Of a stretch of 64,000 bases of DNA, positions 56,527 to 64,000 are shown one piece after another. Both the position numbers and the translations under genes were made by a program. The DNA comes from Staphylococcus hominis subsp. hominis (GTDB taxonomy: Bacteria > Bacillota > Bacilli > Staphylococcales > Staphylococcaceae): contig NZ_PPQE01000025.1 of the NCBI RefSeq assembly GCF_002901845.1, forward strand, positions 1 through 64,000, read 5' to 3'. Position 1 is the first letter of the stretch, and each line of letters begins with the position of its first letter. The notes beneath the pieces were generated by a model that saw only the letters and a list, made by a program, of their open reading frames with translations, was not told where the DNA came from and did no database searches.

Positions 56527-56566
56527 AACGTGTGCTAGATAAATCAATACTTACATTTATTAGTAG

Positions 56567-56605
56567 AGAGCCTGAAATGTATTAGATTGCATTTCAAGCT
56601 CTTTA
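56567..56605 (+). terminator. Terminator of tagG
   Basis: 13-bp arms with one mismatch (56567-56579 and 56590-56602), followed by TTT. A second weaker hairpin (GAGTAG...CTACTC, about 56673-56710) with a T-rich tail lies just before tagB and could attenuate it. Confidence 0.8.
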
Positions 56606-56751
56606 GCATATATATCATAAATAAATATAAAATATAGACGATGTCGATAGAGATGTATGTGAAAATGATAAGGAGTAGAGACAAAATCAATGTATTTCTG
56701 TCCTACTCTTTCTTTATAAATTATTTTATTAACGAGTAAGGGGATTAAATG

Positions 56752-57843
56752 ATGACAAGAGTAGTGATAAAAAATATTTATATGACACTTATTACTATCG
56801 TAAACCAAATTTTTAGATTTAAACGACTAAAATCGAATCATATTGCGATTTTAATGACATTTCCCGAAGACGTTATGCCAATAATTGAGCAATTAAATCA
56901 GAAAGGGTATGAACTAACCGTCATTGCTAAAGAAAAAGAATGGGCTAAACTAAAGCAATTTAAAAATGTATCTTTTGTTCCTGCCGGAAATAGTCATATA
57001 GTGAGACATATCAAGACGATAAGTACAGCAAAAGTGATTGTGATTGATACATATTATCTTATGCTCGGAGGGTATCATAAGAAAAAAGGACAGACCATCA
57101 TCCAAACATGGCATGCCTCAGGTGCTTTAAAAAATTTTGGTTTAACGGATCATCAAGTAGATTTAAATAATAAAAAAATGATTCAACAATATAAAAGCGT
57201 TTATAATGCTACTGATTATTATTTAGTCGGTGGAGAAGAGATGAGTAGATGTTTTGAAAGTGCATTTGATGCTAAGAGCACTCAAATGCTTAAATTGGGT
57301 CTACCTCGATTAACCAAATATTTTAAATTAGACCTTAAGACGGAGCAAAAAAATTTAAAAAAATATTATAATGTTCCCAATAAATTAGCATTATATGTGC
57401 CTACTTATCGTGAAAATCAAATGGATAATCGTCAAATAGATAAAGTATATTTTGAAAAGCAATTACCCAATTATACTCTCATTAATCAACTTCATCCATC
57501 AATTCCTAATAGTGAGCATATTGCGACAACGTCAGAACTAATGATGATGGCTGATATTATTATTAGTGATTATAGCTCCCTACCAATAGAAGCTAGCTTA
57601 CTCAATAAACCTACATTATTTTATGTGTTTGACGAAAAAGAGTATGAAGAGGTGCGTGGATTGAATCAATTTTATCGCGATATTCCAACATTTTATAAAG
57701 TGAAACATATAGATGAATTAGTAACTAAGATTAAATATAATGAAAAAGAAATAAAACCATTATTTAAACATTGGCATAAATATAATAGTGAAAAAAGCTT
57801 AGAAAACGTATTAAAATTTATTGAAAAGTTGGTGAAAGAATGA
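56752..57843 (+). CDS. tagB: Teichoic acid glycerophosphate primase TagB
   Basis: 363 residues. The CDP-glycerol glycerophosphotransferase fold lacks the N-terminal GT-A part of TagF; it adds the first glycerol phosphate to ManNAc-GlcNAc-PP-undecaprenol. TWHASGALKNFGL has the catalytic His; LPxTYRENQ and DIIISDYSSLPIEA match the family. AAGGGGA is 7 bases before the second ATG (56752). Overlaps tagX by four bases. Confidence 0.95.
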   Translation: MTRVVIKNIYMTLITIVNQIFRFKRLKSNHIAILMTFPEDVMPIIEQLNQKGYELTVIAKEKEWAKLKQFKNVSFVPAGNSHIVRHIKTISTAKVIVIDTYYLMLGGYHKKKGQTIIQTWHASGALKNFGLTDHQVDLNNKKMIQQYKSVYNATDYYLVGGEEMSRCFESAFDAKSTQMLKLGLPRLTKYFKLDLKTEQKNLKKYYNVPNKLALYVPTYRENQMDNRQIDKVYFEKQLPNYTLINQLHPSIPNSEHIATTSELMMMADIIISDYSSLPIEASLLNKPTLFYVFDEKEYEEVRGLNQFYRDIPTFYKVKHIDELVTKIKYNEKEIKPLFKHWHKYNSEKSLENVLKFIEKLVKE

Positions 57844-58904
57844 AATTAGCGGTTATTATTCCAGTATATAATGCTGAAAATACAATTCGAAAAGCAGTTA
57901 AATCGATTGATACAACACATGATGTAGAAATTATTTGTATTAACGATGGTTCAACAGATCGTACAAAACAAGTGTTAACTGAATTGCAAAAAGAAGTTAA
58001 ACATCTCATTGTTTATCATCAAGACAATCAAGGAGCGGCAAAAAGTAGAAATATGGGTCTTTCTGCAATGTCAGATGATATCGATGCTTTTATGTTCTTA
58101 GATGCAGATGATCAATTTTTACCTGGAAAAATGGATCAAATGATTCAATATTATGAGAAAAATGATCATCTAGATATTGTGATTGGGCAAATCGGTAGAG
58201 GGATGCATGGTGACTGGAAAGTCATTCCAACACACGAAGACATTCATCGTGAAGCAATGGTTTCTTTAGCAGAAGCGCCAGAAATACTTCAATCTATTGG
58301 ACCAGGTGGCAAGTTATTCAAAGCTAAATTTAATACACTAAGATTTGATGAAGATGTAGTATTTTGTGAAGAACATACATTTGTCACTCGTGCCTATTTA
58401 ATGTCAAGGGATATCCAGCTAGTTCCTTTTATCGTATATGGATACAATGAGCGAGAAGGTTCTATTACAGATCAACGTGCAGATACATTTATATCTTACT
58501 TAGAAGATGCTAGAAAAGTTCGACGTGAAGTCATGGATATGTTATTACTTGTCAAAGAAAAAGCATATTATAGTTATCGAATGGATGACTTAATTGTCAG
58601 CTATCTCATTCAAGCTTATTTAATAAAATACAGTAAAGTGACACTTCAAATTATAGACAAAATCACTCAATATATCAGAGATATGCAACATACAAATTAT
58701 TCTGGAGAAGCATTGTTTAGAATAGTACAAGCCGTAGAGCAAAGTGCGACTCATTGGACACGTGAGACCTATGAGTTATGGAGACATACACTTATTGAGG
58801 TAGGAATTGGGCGACCTGGTTTTTTACGTTTTCAAGCCCAAATAATGCCTAAAAAATTAGTATTTAGTGGAAAGCAATCATTGAAACGTATGATGAATAA
58901 GTAA
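57840..58904 (+). CDS. tagX: Family-2 glycosyltransferase TagX
   Basis: 354 residues. GT-A fold: AVIIPVYNAENTIRKAVKSI at the N-terminus, INDGSTDRT, and the metal site FLDADDQ. The ATGA overlaps the tagB stop. TarX is conserved in staphylococcal teichoic acid clusters but its sugar product is not established. Confidence 0.92.
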   Translation: MKLAVIIPVYNAENTIRKAVKSIDTTHDVEIICINDGSTDRTKQVLTELQKEVKHLIVYHQDNQGAAKSRNMGLSAMSDDIDAFMFLDADDQFLPGKMDQMIQYYEKNDHLDIVIGQIGRGMHGDWKVIPTHEDIHREAMVSLAEAPEILQSIGPGGKLFKAKFNTLRFDEDVVFCEEHTFVTRAYLMSRDIQLVPFIVYGYNEREGSITDQRADTFISYLEDARKVRREVMDMLLLVKEKAYYSYRMDDLIVSYLIQAYLIKYSKVTLQIIDKITQYIRDMQHTNYSGEALFRIVQAVEQSATHWTRETYELWRHTLIEVGIGRPGFLRFQAQIMPKKLVFSGKQSLKRMMNK

Positions 58905-59009
58905 ATGATGAAAAGTCATGTCAATATAAAATTAATGGTATGTTAAATATATTTATGCTAAATTAAGATTATTAATTAATGTTAAAAATTTGTAAAGGAG
59001 AAAGGAAAT

Positions 59010-59408
59010 ATGAGAAGAGTCATTACATATGGTACATATGATTTATTACATTATGGTCATATAGAATTACTAAGAAGAGCTCGTGAAATGGGCGATTATT
59101 TAATTGTAGCTTTATCAACAGATGAATTTAACCAAATTAAAAATAAAAAATCTTATTATGATTTTGAACAACGTAAAATGATGTTAGAATCTATTCGTTA
59201 CGTTGATTTAGTGATTCCAGAAGATGGATGGGGTCAAAAAGAAACAGACGTTGATCGTTATGATGTTGATGTTTTTGTTATGGGCCATGACTGGGAAGGT
59301 AAATTTGACTTCCTAAAAGACAAATGTGAAGTTGTATATCTAAAACGCACTGAGGGTATTTCAACAACTAAAATTAAACAAGAGCTATACGGAAAAGATG
59401 CAAAATAA
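59010..59408 (+). CDS. tagD: Glycerol-3-phosphate cytidylyltransferase TagD
   Basis: 132 residues. Nucleotidyltransferase fold with HYGH at residues 14-17 and the RTEGISTTKI motif near the end. It makes CDP-glycerol, the substrate of TagB and TagF. AAAGGAGAAAGG precedes the ATG. Confidence 0.97.
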   Translation: MRRVITYGTYDLLHYGHIELLRRAREMGDYLIVALSTDEFNQIKNKKSYYDFEQRKMMLESIRYVDLVIPEDGWGQKETDVDRYDVDVFVMGHDWEGKFDFLKDKCEVVYLKRTEGISTTKIKQELYGKDAK

Positions 59409-59517
59409 ATAATAATTTATTAAAGACACATATAGACACCTTAGAAGTTTAGCTATGTCTCAATCATTGGTTAAATCAAGTAGATAACAATAATTTTTTG
59501 ATTTGACCCATCTTTTT

Positions 59518-59565
59518 GGGAGTGAACAGTGAATTCAAAACGAATTCTAGGGCACTCCTATTTTT
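59518..59565 (+). terminator. Terminator of tagD
   Basis: GGAGTG/CACTCC outer stem with an inner TGAATTC/GAATTCT-like stem, followed by T5. The tagD-abcA interval (293 bases) holds nothing else; pbp4 sits here in S. aureus. Confidence 0.85.
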
Positions 59566-59701
59566 ATGTAATAAAACATTTTAAATAAAATGCTATACTA
59601 AGAACAACCGAATTACCAGTTAAAATACATTTAAATTAGGATAAATACTAAATATAATATCAAAAATACAAATACAAATTGATGACTAAAGAGGTTTATT
59701 T

Positions 59702-61429
59702 ATGAAACAACACAATCCATTATTTTTTCTATTTAAACGATTGTCTTGGCCCTATGCTTTAATAATAACTGCTGTTATCATTTCTTCGTTAGGAAGTCTT
59801 AGCGGATTATTGATTCCACTGTTTACAGGTCGCTTAGTAGATAAATTTTCTACTAATAATATTAATTGGAATATTGTCGTTCTATTTGCAAGTATCTTTA
59901 TCATTAATGCATTACTTAGCGGTTTAGGTATTTATCTCTTAAGTAAAATTGGAGAAAAAATGATTTATGGCATTCGTTCATTACTGTGGGAGCATATGAT
60001 TAAACTGAAAATGCCATTTTTTGACAAAAATGAAAGTGGTCAGTTGATGAGTCGTTTAACTGATGATACTAAGGTCATTAACGATTTTATCTCTCAAAAA
60101 TTACCACAATTACTACCAGCTATTATCACATTGATTGGTTCCATTATTATGCTGTTTATTATGGACTGGCAAATGACTTTACTGACTTTCATAGCTATTC
60201 CAATATTTATGGGTATTATGATTCCACTTGGAAGACGTATGCAAAAAATTTCAAAACATACCCAAGCAGAAATTGCCAATTTTAGTGGATTATTAGGTCG
60301 TGTATTGACAGAAATGCGTTTAGTAAAAATTTCTAATACTGAACAAAAAGAATTAAATAATGCACATTATAACTTAAATGAAATATATAAATTAGGTTTA
60401 AGACAGGCAAAAATAGTAGCGATTATTCAACCTATTTCAAGTGTGATTATGTTATTAATGATAGCCATTATTTTAGGATTTGGTGCAATTAGAATTGCTA
60501 CTGGTGCTATTACAGCAGGTGCTTTAATAGCTATGATTTTTTATGTGATGCAGTTATCTATGCCGCTTATGAACTTATCTACACTAGTTACTGATTACAA
60601 AAAAGCTATAGGCGCAAGTCAACGTATTTATGAAATTATGCAAGAACCCGTGGAACCGATGGAACAGTTAAACCCCATTGCTAATATCAACATTGAGAAT
60701 GGAGCACTTGAATTTAATAACGTAGAATTTAAATATGATGTAAAAACGATTCTTGATCATATATCATTTCGTATACCTCAGGGCGATATTAGTGCGTTTG
60801 TTGGTCCTTCAGGTTCTGGGAAAAGCACTATTTTTAATTTAATTGAACGTATGTATGATATCGATAATGGTGATATTACATATGGTAATAAAAGTATTTA
60901 CGATATTCCAATTACGAATTGGCGTAGCAAAATTGGATATGTCATGCAGTCAAACTCTATGATGACAGGAACAATTCGAGATAATATCTTATATGGTATT
61001 AACCGTACTGTCTCTGATGAAGAACTAATTAAATATGCAAAATTAGCGAATTGTCATGACTTTATTATGCAATTTGATGAAGGATACGATACATTAGTGG
61101 GCGAACGTGGATTAAAACTGTCTGGGGGTCAACGACAACGTATTGATATCGCTAGAAGTTTTGTGAAAAATCCAGATATACTGTTACTTGATGAAGCTAC
61201 TGCAAATCTTGATAGTGAAAGTGAACAAAAAATTCAAGAAGCTTTAGAAGTATTGATGAAAGGTAGAACAACGATAGTGATTGCACACCGTCTCTCTACG
61301 ATTAAAAAAGCAGGTCAAATTATTTTTATTGATCAAGGACGTGTGACGGGAGAAGGTACACATGACGAATTAATGAAATATCATGAGAAATATCATCAAT
61401 TTGTGACTACACAAAATTTAAATAAATAA
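59702..61429 (+). CDS. abcA: ABC exporter AbcA (type IV, half-transporter)
   Basis: 575 residues, the same length as S. aureus AbcA. Residues 1-310 form a six-helix membrane domain; the nucleotide-binding domain has Walker A FVGPSGSGKST, Q-loop GYVMQSNS, signature LSGGQRQR and Walker B ILLLDEATANLD. It works as a homodimer; S. aureus AbcA exports phenol-soluble modulins and influences beta-lactam tolerance. In S. aureus it is divergent from pbp4 with a shared promoter region; here no pbp4 is present. AAGAGGT precedes the ATG. Confidence 0.95.
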   Translation: MKQHNPLFFLFKRLSWPYALIITAVIISSLGSLSGLLIPLFTGRLVDKFSTNNINWNIVVLFASIFIINALLSGLGIYLLSKIGEKMIYGIRSLLWEHMIKLKMPFFDKNESGQLMSRLTDDTKVINDFISQKLPQLLPAIITLIGSIIMLFIMDWQMTLLTFIAIPIFMGIMIPLGRRMQKISKHTQAEIANFSGLLGRVLTEMRLVKISNTEQKELNNAHYNLNEIYKLGLRQAKIVAIIQPISSVIMLLMIAIILGFGAIRIATGAITAGALIAMIFYVMQLSMPLMNLSTLVTDYKKAIGASQRIYEIMQEPVEPMEQLNPIANINIENGALEFNNVEFKYDVKTILDHISFRIPQGDISAFVGPSGSGKSTIFNLIERMYDIDNGDITYGNKSIYDIPITNWRSKIGYVMQSNSMMTGTIRDNILYGINRTVSDEELIKYAKLANCHDFIMQFDEGYDTLVGERGLKLSGGQRQRIDIARSFVKNPDILLLDEATANLDSESEQKIQEALEVLMKGRTTIVIAHRLSTIKKAGQIIFIDQGRVTGEGTHDELMKYHEKYHQFVTTQNLNK

Positions 61430-61583
61430 TGGATATTGAACATCTAAATATCACGATGATAAAGTAATATATAATTTTACAGTGTAGATGAAAAAATCTT
61501 AGGCTGATAAGATATAGTTAGTACACAAACCCATTGCTTAAAAATTAATTGAATAAACATAAATAAAATTGGAGAGAATGATA

Positions 61584-63755
61584 TTGAATAAACTATCAAT
61601 AATTATTACATATTTTAATAGTGAAGAATATATTGAAGATTGTATTAATAGCTTAAAAAATCAAAGGAATCAAGATTTTGAGATTATTATTGTAGATGAT
61701 GGTTCTACGGATCATTCAACACAAATCTTAAATAAAACGTTAGCATCTTATGATAAAGATGTGACGTTTATTCAACTTGAAACAAATACTGGTCATGCAC
61801 ATGCTAGAAATATTGCTTTGGACTCAGCAGAAGGTCAATACGTGATGTTTTTAGATGCGGATGATCAATTAGCCTCATATGCTATTGAATATTATTTAAA
61901 TCATATCAATGGTTTAGATACATTAATTGCGCCGATACACAAATTTACAATGCAACGTCCTCAATATGTAGACAAGGATAAGATACGTTTGCAGTATCGA
62001 TCACACCATTCATATCCTAATTCAATTTTAAGAAAAGAAACTGTATGTAATATTTTATTTAGAAATGCAATTATTAAAGCACATGACATTAAATTTAATG
62101 AAGATTTAAGCATTTTTACTGATAATTCATTTGTATTAGAGTATCTGAAATATGCTGAACATTTTGTTAGAATTGTTAATTTTCCGTTTTATTATCGTGG
62201 TGAAGTATATGATCCATTTAATGGTAATACACTAAGTGATCAAGATTTTATTGATAAATTTGAAGACTATACAAATAGTTTCTTTGATGCTATGCAAAGA
62301 ACTACAAATAAAGAAGTTAAGAAATTTTTAGTCCAAAAAATGAAAAATGAAATTAAAAAAGGGTTTGATCCTTCGCTTAGAGATATTAAAGCAAGATATA
62401 TTGCTTTAGAGGACACTCTAGTTAAAGTAGTAAAAGCACTAAAATGGAATATCATTAAAGATGGTAAGTTGTTATATAATCTAGAAATCATGTTTTTATC
62501 TATGGATGACATTGAGAATGCAAGATATGTGAATGAATTACGTAAAAAAACACGTTTATTTAAAAGTATTCTTACAAACAGTAAGATGAAAGAACGTGCT
62601 AAATATCAACTTACAGATAATGAAAATATAGTAGATCCACATACGATTGTATTTGAGTCATTTGGTGGCAAAAATTACAGTGATAGTCCAAAGTACATAT
62701 ATGAATATATGCAACAACACTATCCACAATATAATTATATTTGGGTCTTTTCTAAGCCTAATAACAATATTATTCCTGGAAATGCAACTAAAGTGAAAAA
62801 AGGATCCAAAGAATACTATGAAGCCTATGCTAAAGCGAAATACTGGATTTCAAATGCTCGATTACCATTGTATTTAAATAAAAAAGAGAATCAAGTGTAT
62901 ATTCAAACTTGGCATGGCACACCGTTAAAACGTTTAGCAAATGATATGAAAGTGGTAAGAATGCCAGGAACAACAACAGCAAATTATAAAAAGAATTTTT
63001 ATACAGAAGCATCTCGTTGGAATTATTTAGTATCTCCAAATCGTTATTCTACGGATATCTTTAAATCTGCTTTTTGGATGGATGAAGAAAGAATTTGGGA
63101 AATTGGCTATCCAAGAAATGATGTATTAGTTACAAGACAAAATGATACTGAGTATATAGAACAAATTAAAAAAGATTTAAATTTACCGAAAGATAAAAAA
63201 GTTATTATGTATGCGCCAACTTGGAGAGATGATGAATTCGTTAAAAAAGGTCAATATTTATTTGATTTGAAAATAAATTTAGCTAATTTAAAAGAGCAAA
63301 TTGGAGATGAATATGTCATTTTACTAAGAATGCATTATCTTATTGCAAATGCATTAGATCTAACTGGATACGATGATTTTGCTATTGATGTTTCAAATTA
63401 TAATGATATTTCAGAATTATATTTAATATCTGATGCGCTTATTACTGACTATTCGTCAGTGATGTTTGATTATGGTATTTTGAAACGTCCTCAATTTTTC
63501 TTTGCTTATGATATTGAAAAATACGATAAAGGTCTTCGTGGCTTCTATATGAATTATATGGAAGATTTACCAGGAGAAATTATTACAGATGAATTTAAAC
63601 TTGCTGAAGAATTAAAACATTTAGATACACATAAAGAAAAATATAAAGATAAAATTGAAGCATTCTATAATGATTTTTGTTCAATTGAAAAAGGTCAATC
63701 TTCTCAATTTATAGCAGACTATATTAATAATGATATTCATGAAAATGAATCATAA
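61584..63755 (+). CDS. tagF: Poly(glycerol phosphate) polymerase TagF
   Basis: 723 residues from TTG (GGAGAG, 7 bases). The N-terminal 310 residues are a family-2 GT-A module with FLDADDQ; the rest is the CDP-glycerol glycerophosphotransferase GT-B module. With this start the catalytic histidines fall at His444 (TWHGTPLKR) and His584 (RMHYLI), the exact numbers of the S. epidermidis TagF structure. ITDYSSVMFDYGIL follows. It polymerises the glycerol-phosphate teichoic acid chain, so this strain is expected to have a polyGroP wall polymer. In S. aureus comparable enzymes (TarF/TarL) are encoded elsewhere. Confidence 0.93.
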   Translation: MNKLSIIITYFNSEEYIEDCINSLKNQRNQDFEIIIVDDGSTDHSTQILNKTLASYDKDVTFIQLETNTGHAHARNIALDSAEGQYVMFLDADDQLASYAIEYYLNHINGLDTLIAPIHKFTMQRPQYVDKDKIRLQYRSHHSYPNSILRKETVCNILFRNAIIKAHDIKFNEDLSIFTDNSFVLEYLKYAEHFVRIVNFPFYYRGEVYDPFNGNTLSDQDFIDKFEDYTNSFFDAMQRTTNKEVKKFLVQKMKNEIKKGFDPSLRDIKARYIALEDTLVKVVKALKWNIIKDGKLLYNLEIMFLSMDDIENARYVNELRKKTRLFKSILTNSKMKERAKYQLTDNENIVDPHTIVFESFGGKNYSDSPKYIYEYMQQHYPQYNYIWVFSKPNNNIIPGNATKVKKGSKEYYEAYAKAKYWISNARLPLYLNKKENQVYIQTWHGTPLKRLANDMKVVRMPGTTTANYKKNFYTEASRWNYLVSPNRYSTDIFKSAFWMDEERIWEIGYPRNDVLVTRQNDTEYIEQIKKDLNLPKDKKVIMYAPTWRDDEFVKKGQYLFDLKINLANLKEQIGDEYVILLRMHYLIANALDLTGYDDFAIDVSNYNDISELYLISDALITDYSSVMFDYGILKRPQFFFAYDIEKYDKGLRGFYMNYMEDLPGEIITDEFKLAEELKHLDTHKEKYKDKIEAFYNDFCSIEKGQSSQFIADYINNDIHENES

Positions 63756-63769
63756 AATCAAATGATATA

Positions 63770-63815
63770 AAGAATGGGAAATAGTTACTTTAAATTCGTT
63801 TTCCCATTCTTTTTC
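63770..63815 (+). terminator. Terminator of tagF
   Basis: 12-bp perfect arms (AAGAATGGGAAA and complement at 63800-63811), followed by T5. Confidence 0.93.
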
Positions 63816-63916
63816 TATATAACCGTATTAAGTTTAAATGGTGTTTATGATAAATAACAAAAAAAGAAATAGACAACTATTTTATTAAATATGTTATTTT
63901 AACGAACATTTTCTCA

Positions 63917-63925
63917 TGGTATAAT
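63917..63925 (+). promoter_or_regulatory. Extended -10 promoter for a gene beyond the window
   Basis: TGGTATAAT with no strong -35. The rest of the window end (63816-64000) has no gene start I can support. Confidence 0.5.
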
Positions 63926-64000
63926 GTTAAATGTACTTTTTACAGAACGTTAGTTGTCATTTTATGAAAATAGTACGGTTCTATTTAAGGGTAATGTGAT

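Overview
The window is a low-GC Firmicutes chromosome segment from a coagulase-negative Staphylococcus. The gene order follows the Staphylococcus aureus backbone: sdr locus, bshB2, hxlAB, vraABC, pdxK-ung, hemQ-pta-lipL, mevalonate genes, argS, sarA, mnh2, mntR, tag genes, abcA. SarA, PdxK, HemQ and HypR keep the S. aureus catalytic or sensor residue numbering. The TagF-type polymerase keeps the S. epidermidis TagF numbering (His444, His584). I do not name a species.

1-1.9 kb: the 3' end of an Sdr-like LPXTG surface protein, then a hybrid gene joining a YSIRK secretion signal to the C-terminal half of a GtfB-type glycosylation chaperone; an ATA codon sits where the start should be. 1.9-8.5 kb: folE2, bshB2 and its yojF partner (minus strand), hxlAB formaldehyde fixation, and the vraABC group. 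8.5-9.5 kb: a scarred interval with a proP remnant, inverted repeats, vraX and a STAR-type repeat. 9.5-17.9 kb: pdxK, ung, an amino-acid permease, a two-part ThrE exporter, an RsaA-like sRNA, hemQ, pta and lipL.

18-31 kb: the mevalonate kinase operon (mvaK1-mvaD-mvaK2), hypR-merA oxidant defence with its operator, reductases, an HD hydrolase, a patch of gene remnants, and argS. 31-40 kb: a HhH-GPD glycosylase-like protein, a MerR-TipAS regulator, an iron/cobalamin-type importer without its ATPase, a HAD/alpha-beta-hydrolase pair with altered active sites, a secreted protein behind three phased WalR-like half-sites, a six-TM protein and a second alpha/beta hydrolase. 40-52 kb: sarA (minus), an HlyD-like adaptor, a YdcZ-type transporter, DUF2922/DUF1659 proteins, a recombinase lacking its catalytic tyrosine, the seven-gene mnh2 antiporter operon and a CPA1 antiporter.

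52-64 kb: mntR without mntABC beside it, an M50-like protease, and wall teichoic acid genes tagA, tagH, tagG, tagB, tagX and tagD. These are followed by abcA with no pbp4 between, and by a full-length TagF polymerase. Together they make the linkage unit, polymerise glycerol phosphate and export it (TagGH). Most units are bounded by clear intrinsic terminators, many of them bidirectional. The candidates for new biology are the YSIRK-GtfB hybrid, the paired active-site-degenerate HAD and alpha/beta hydrolase, the triple WalR-like array, the degenerate recombinase, and the missing mntABC and pbp4.
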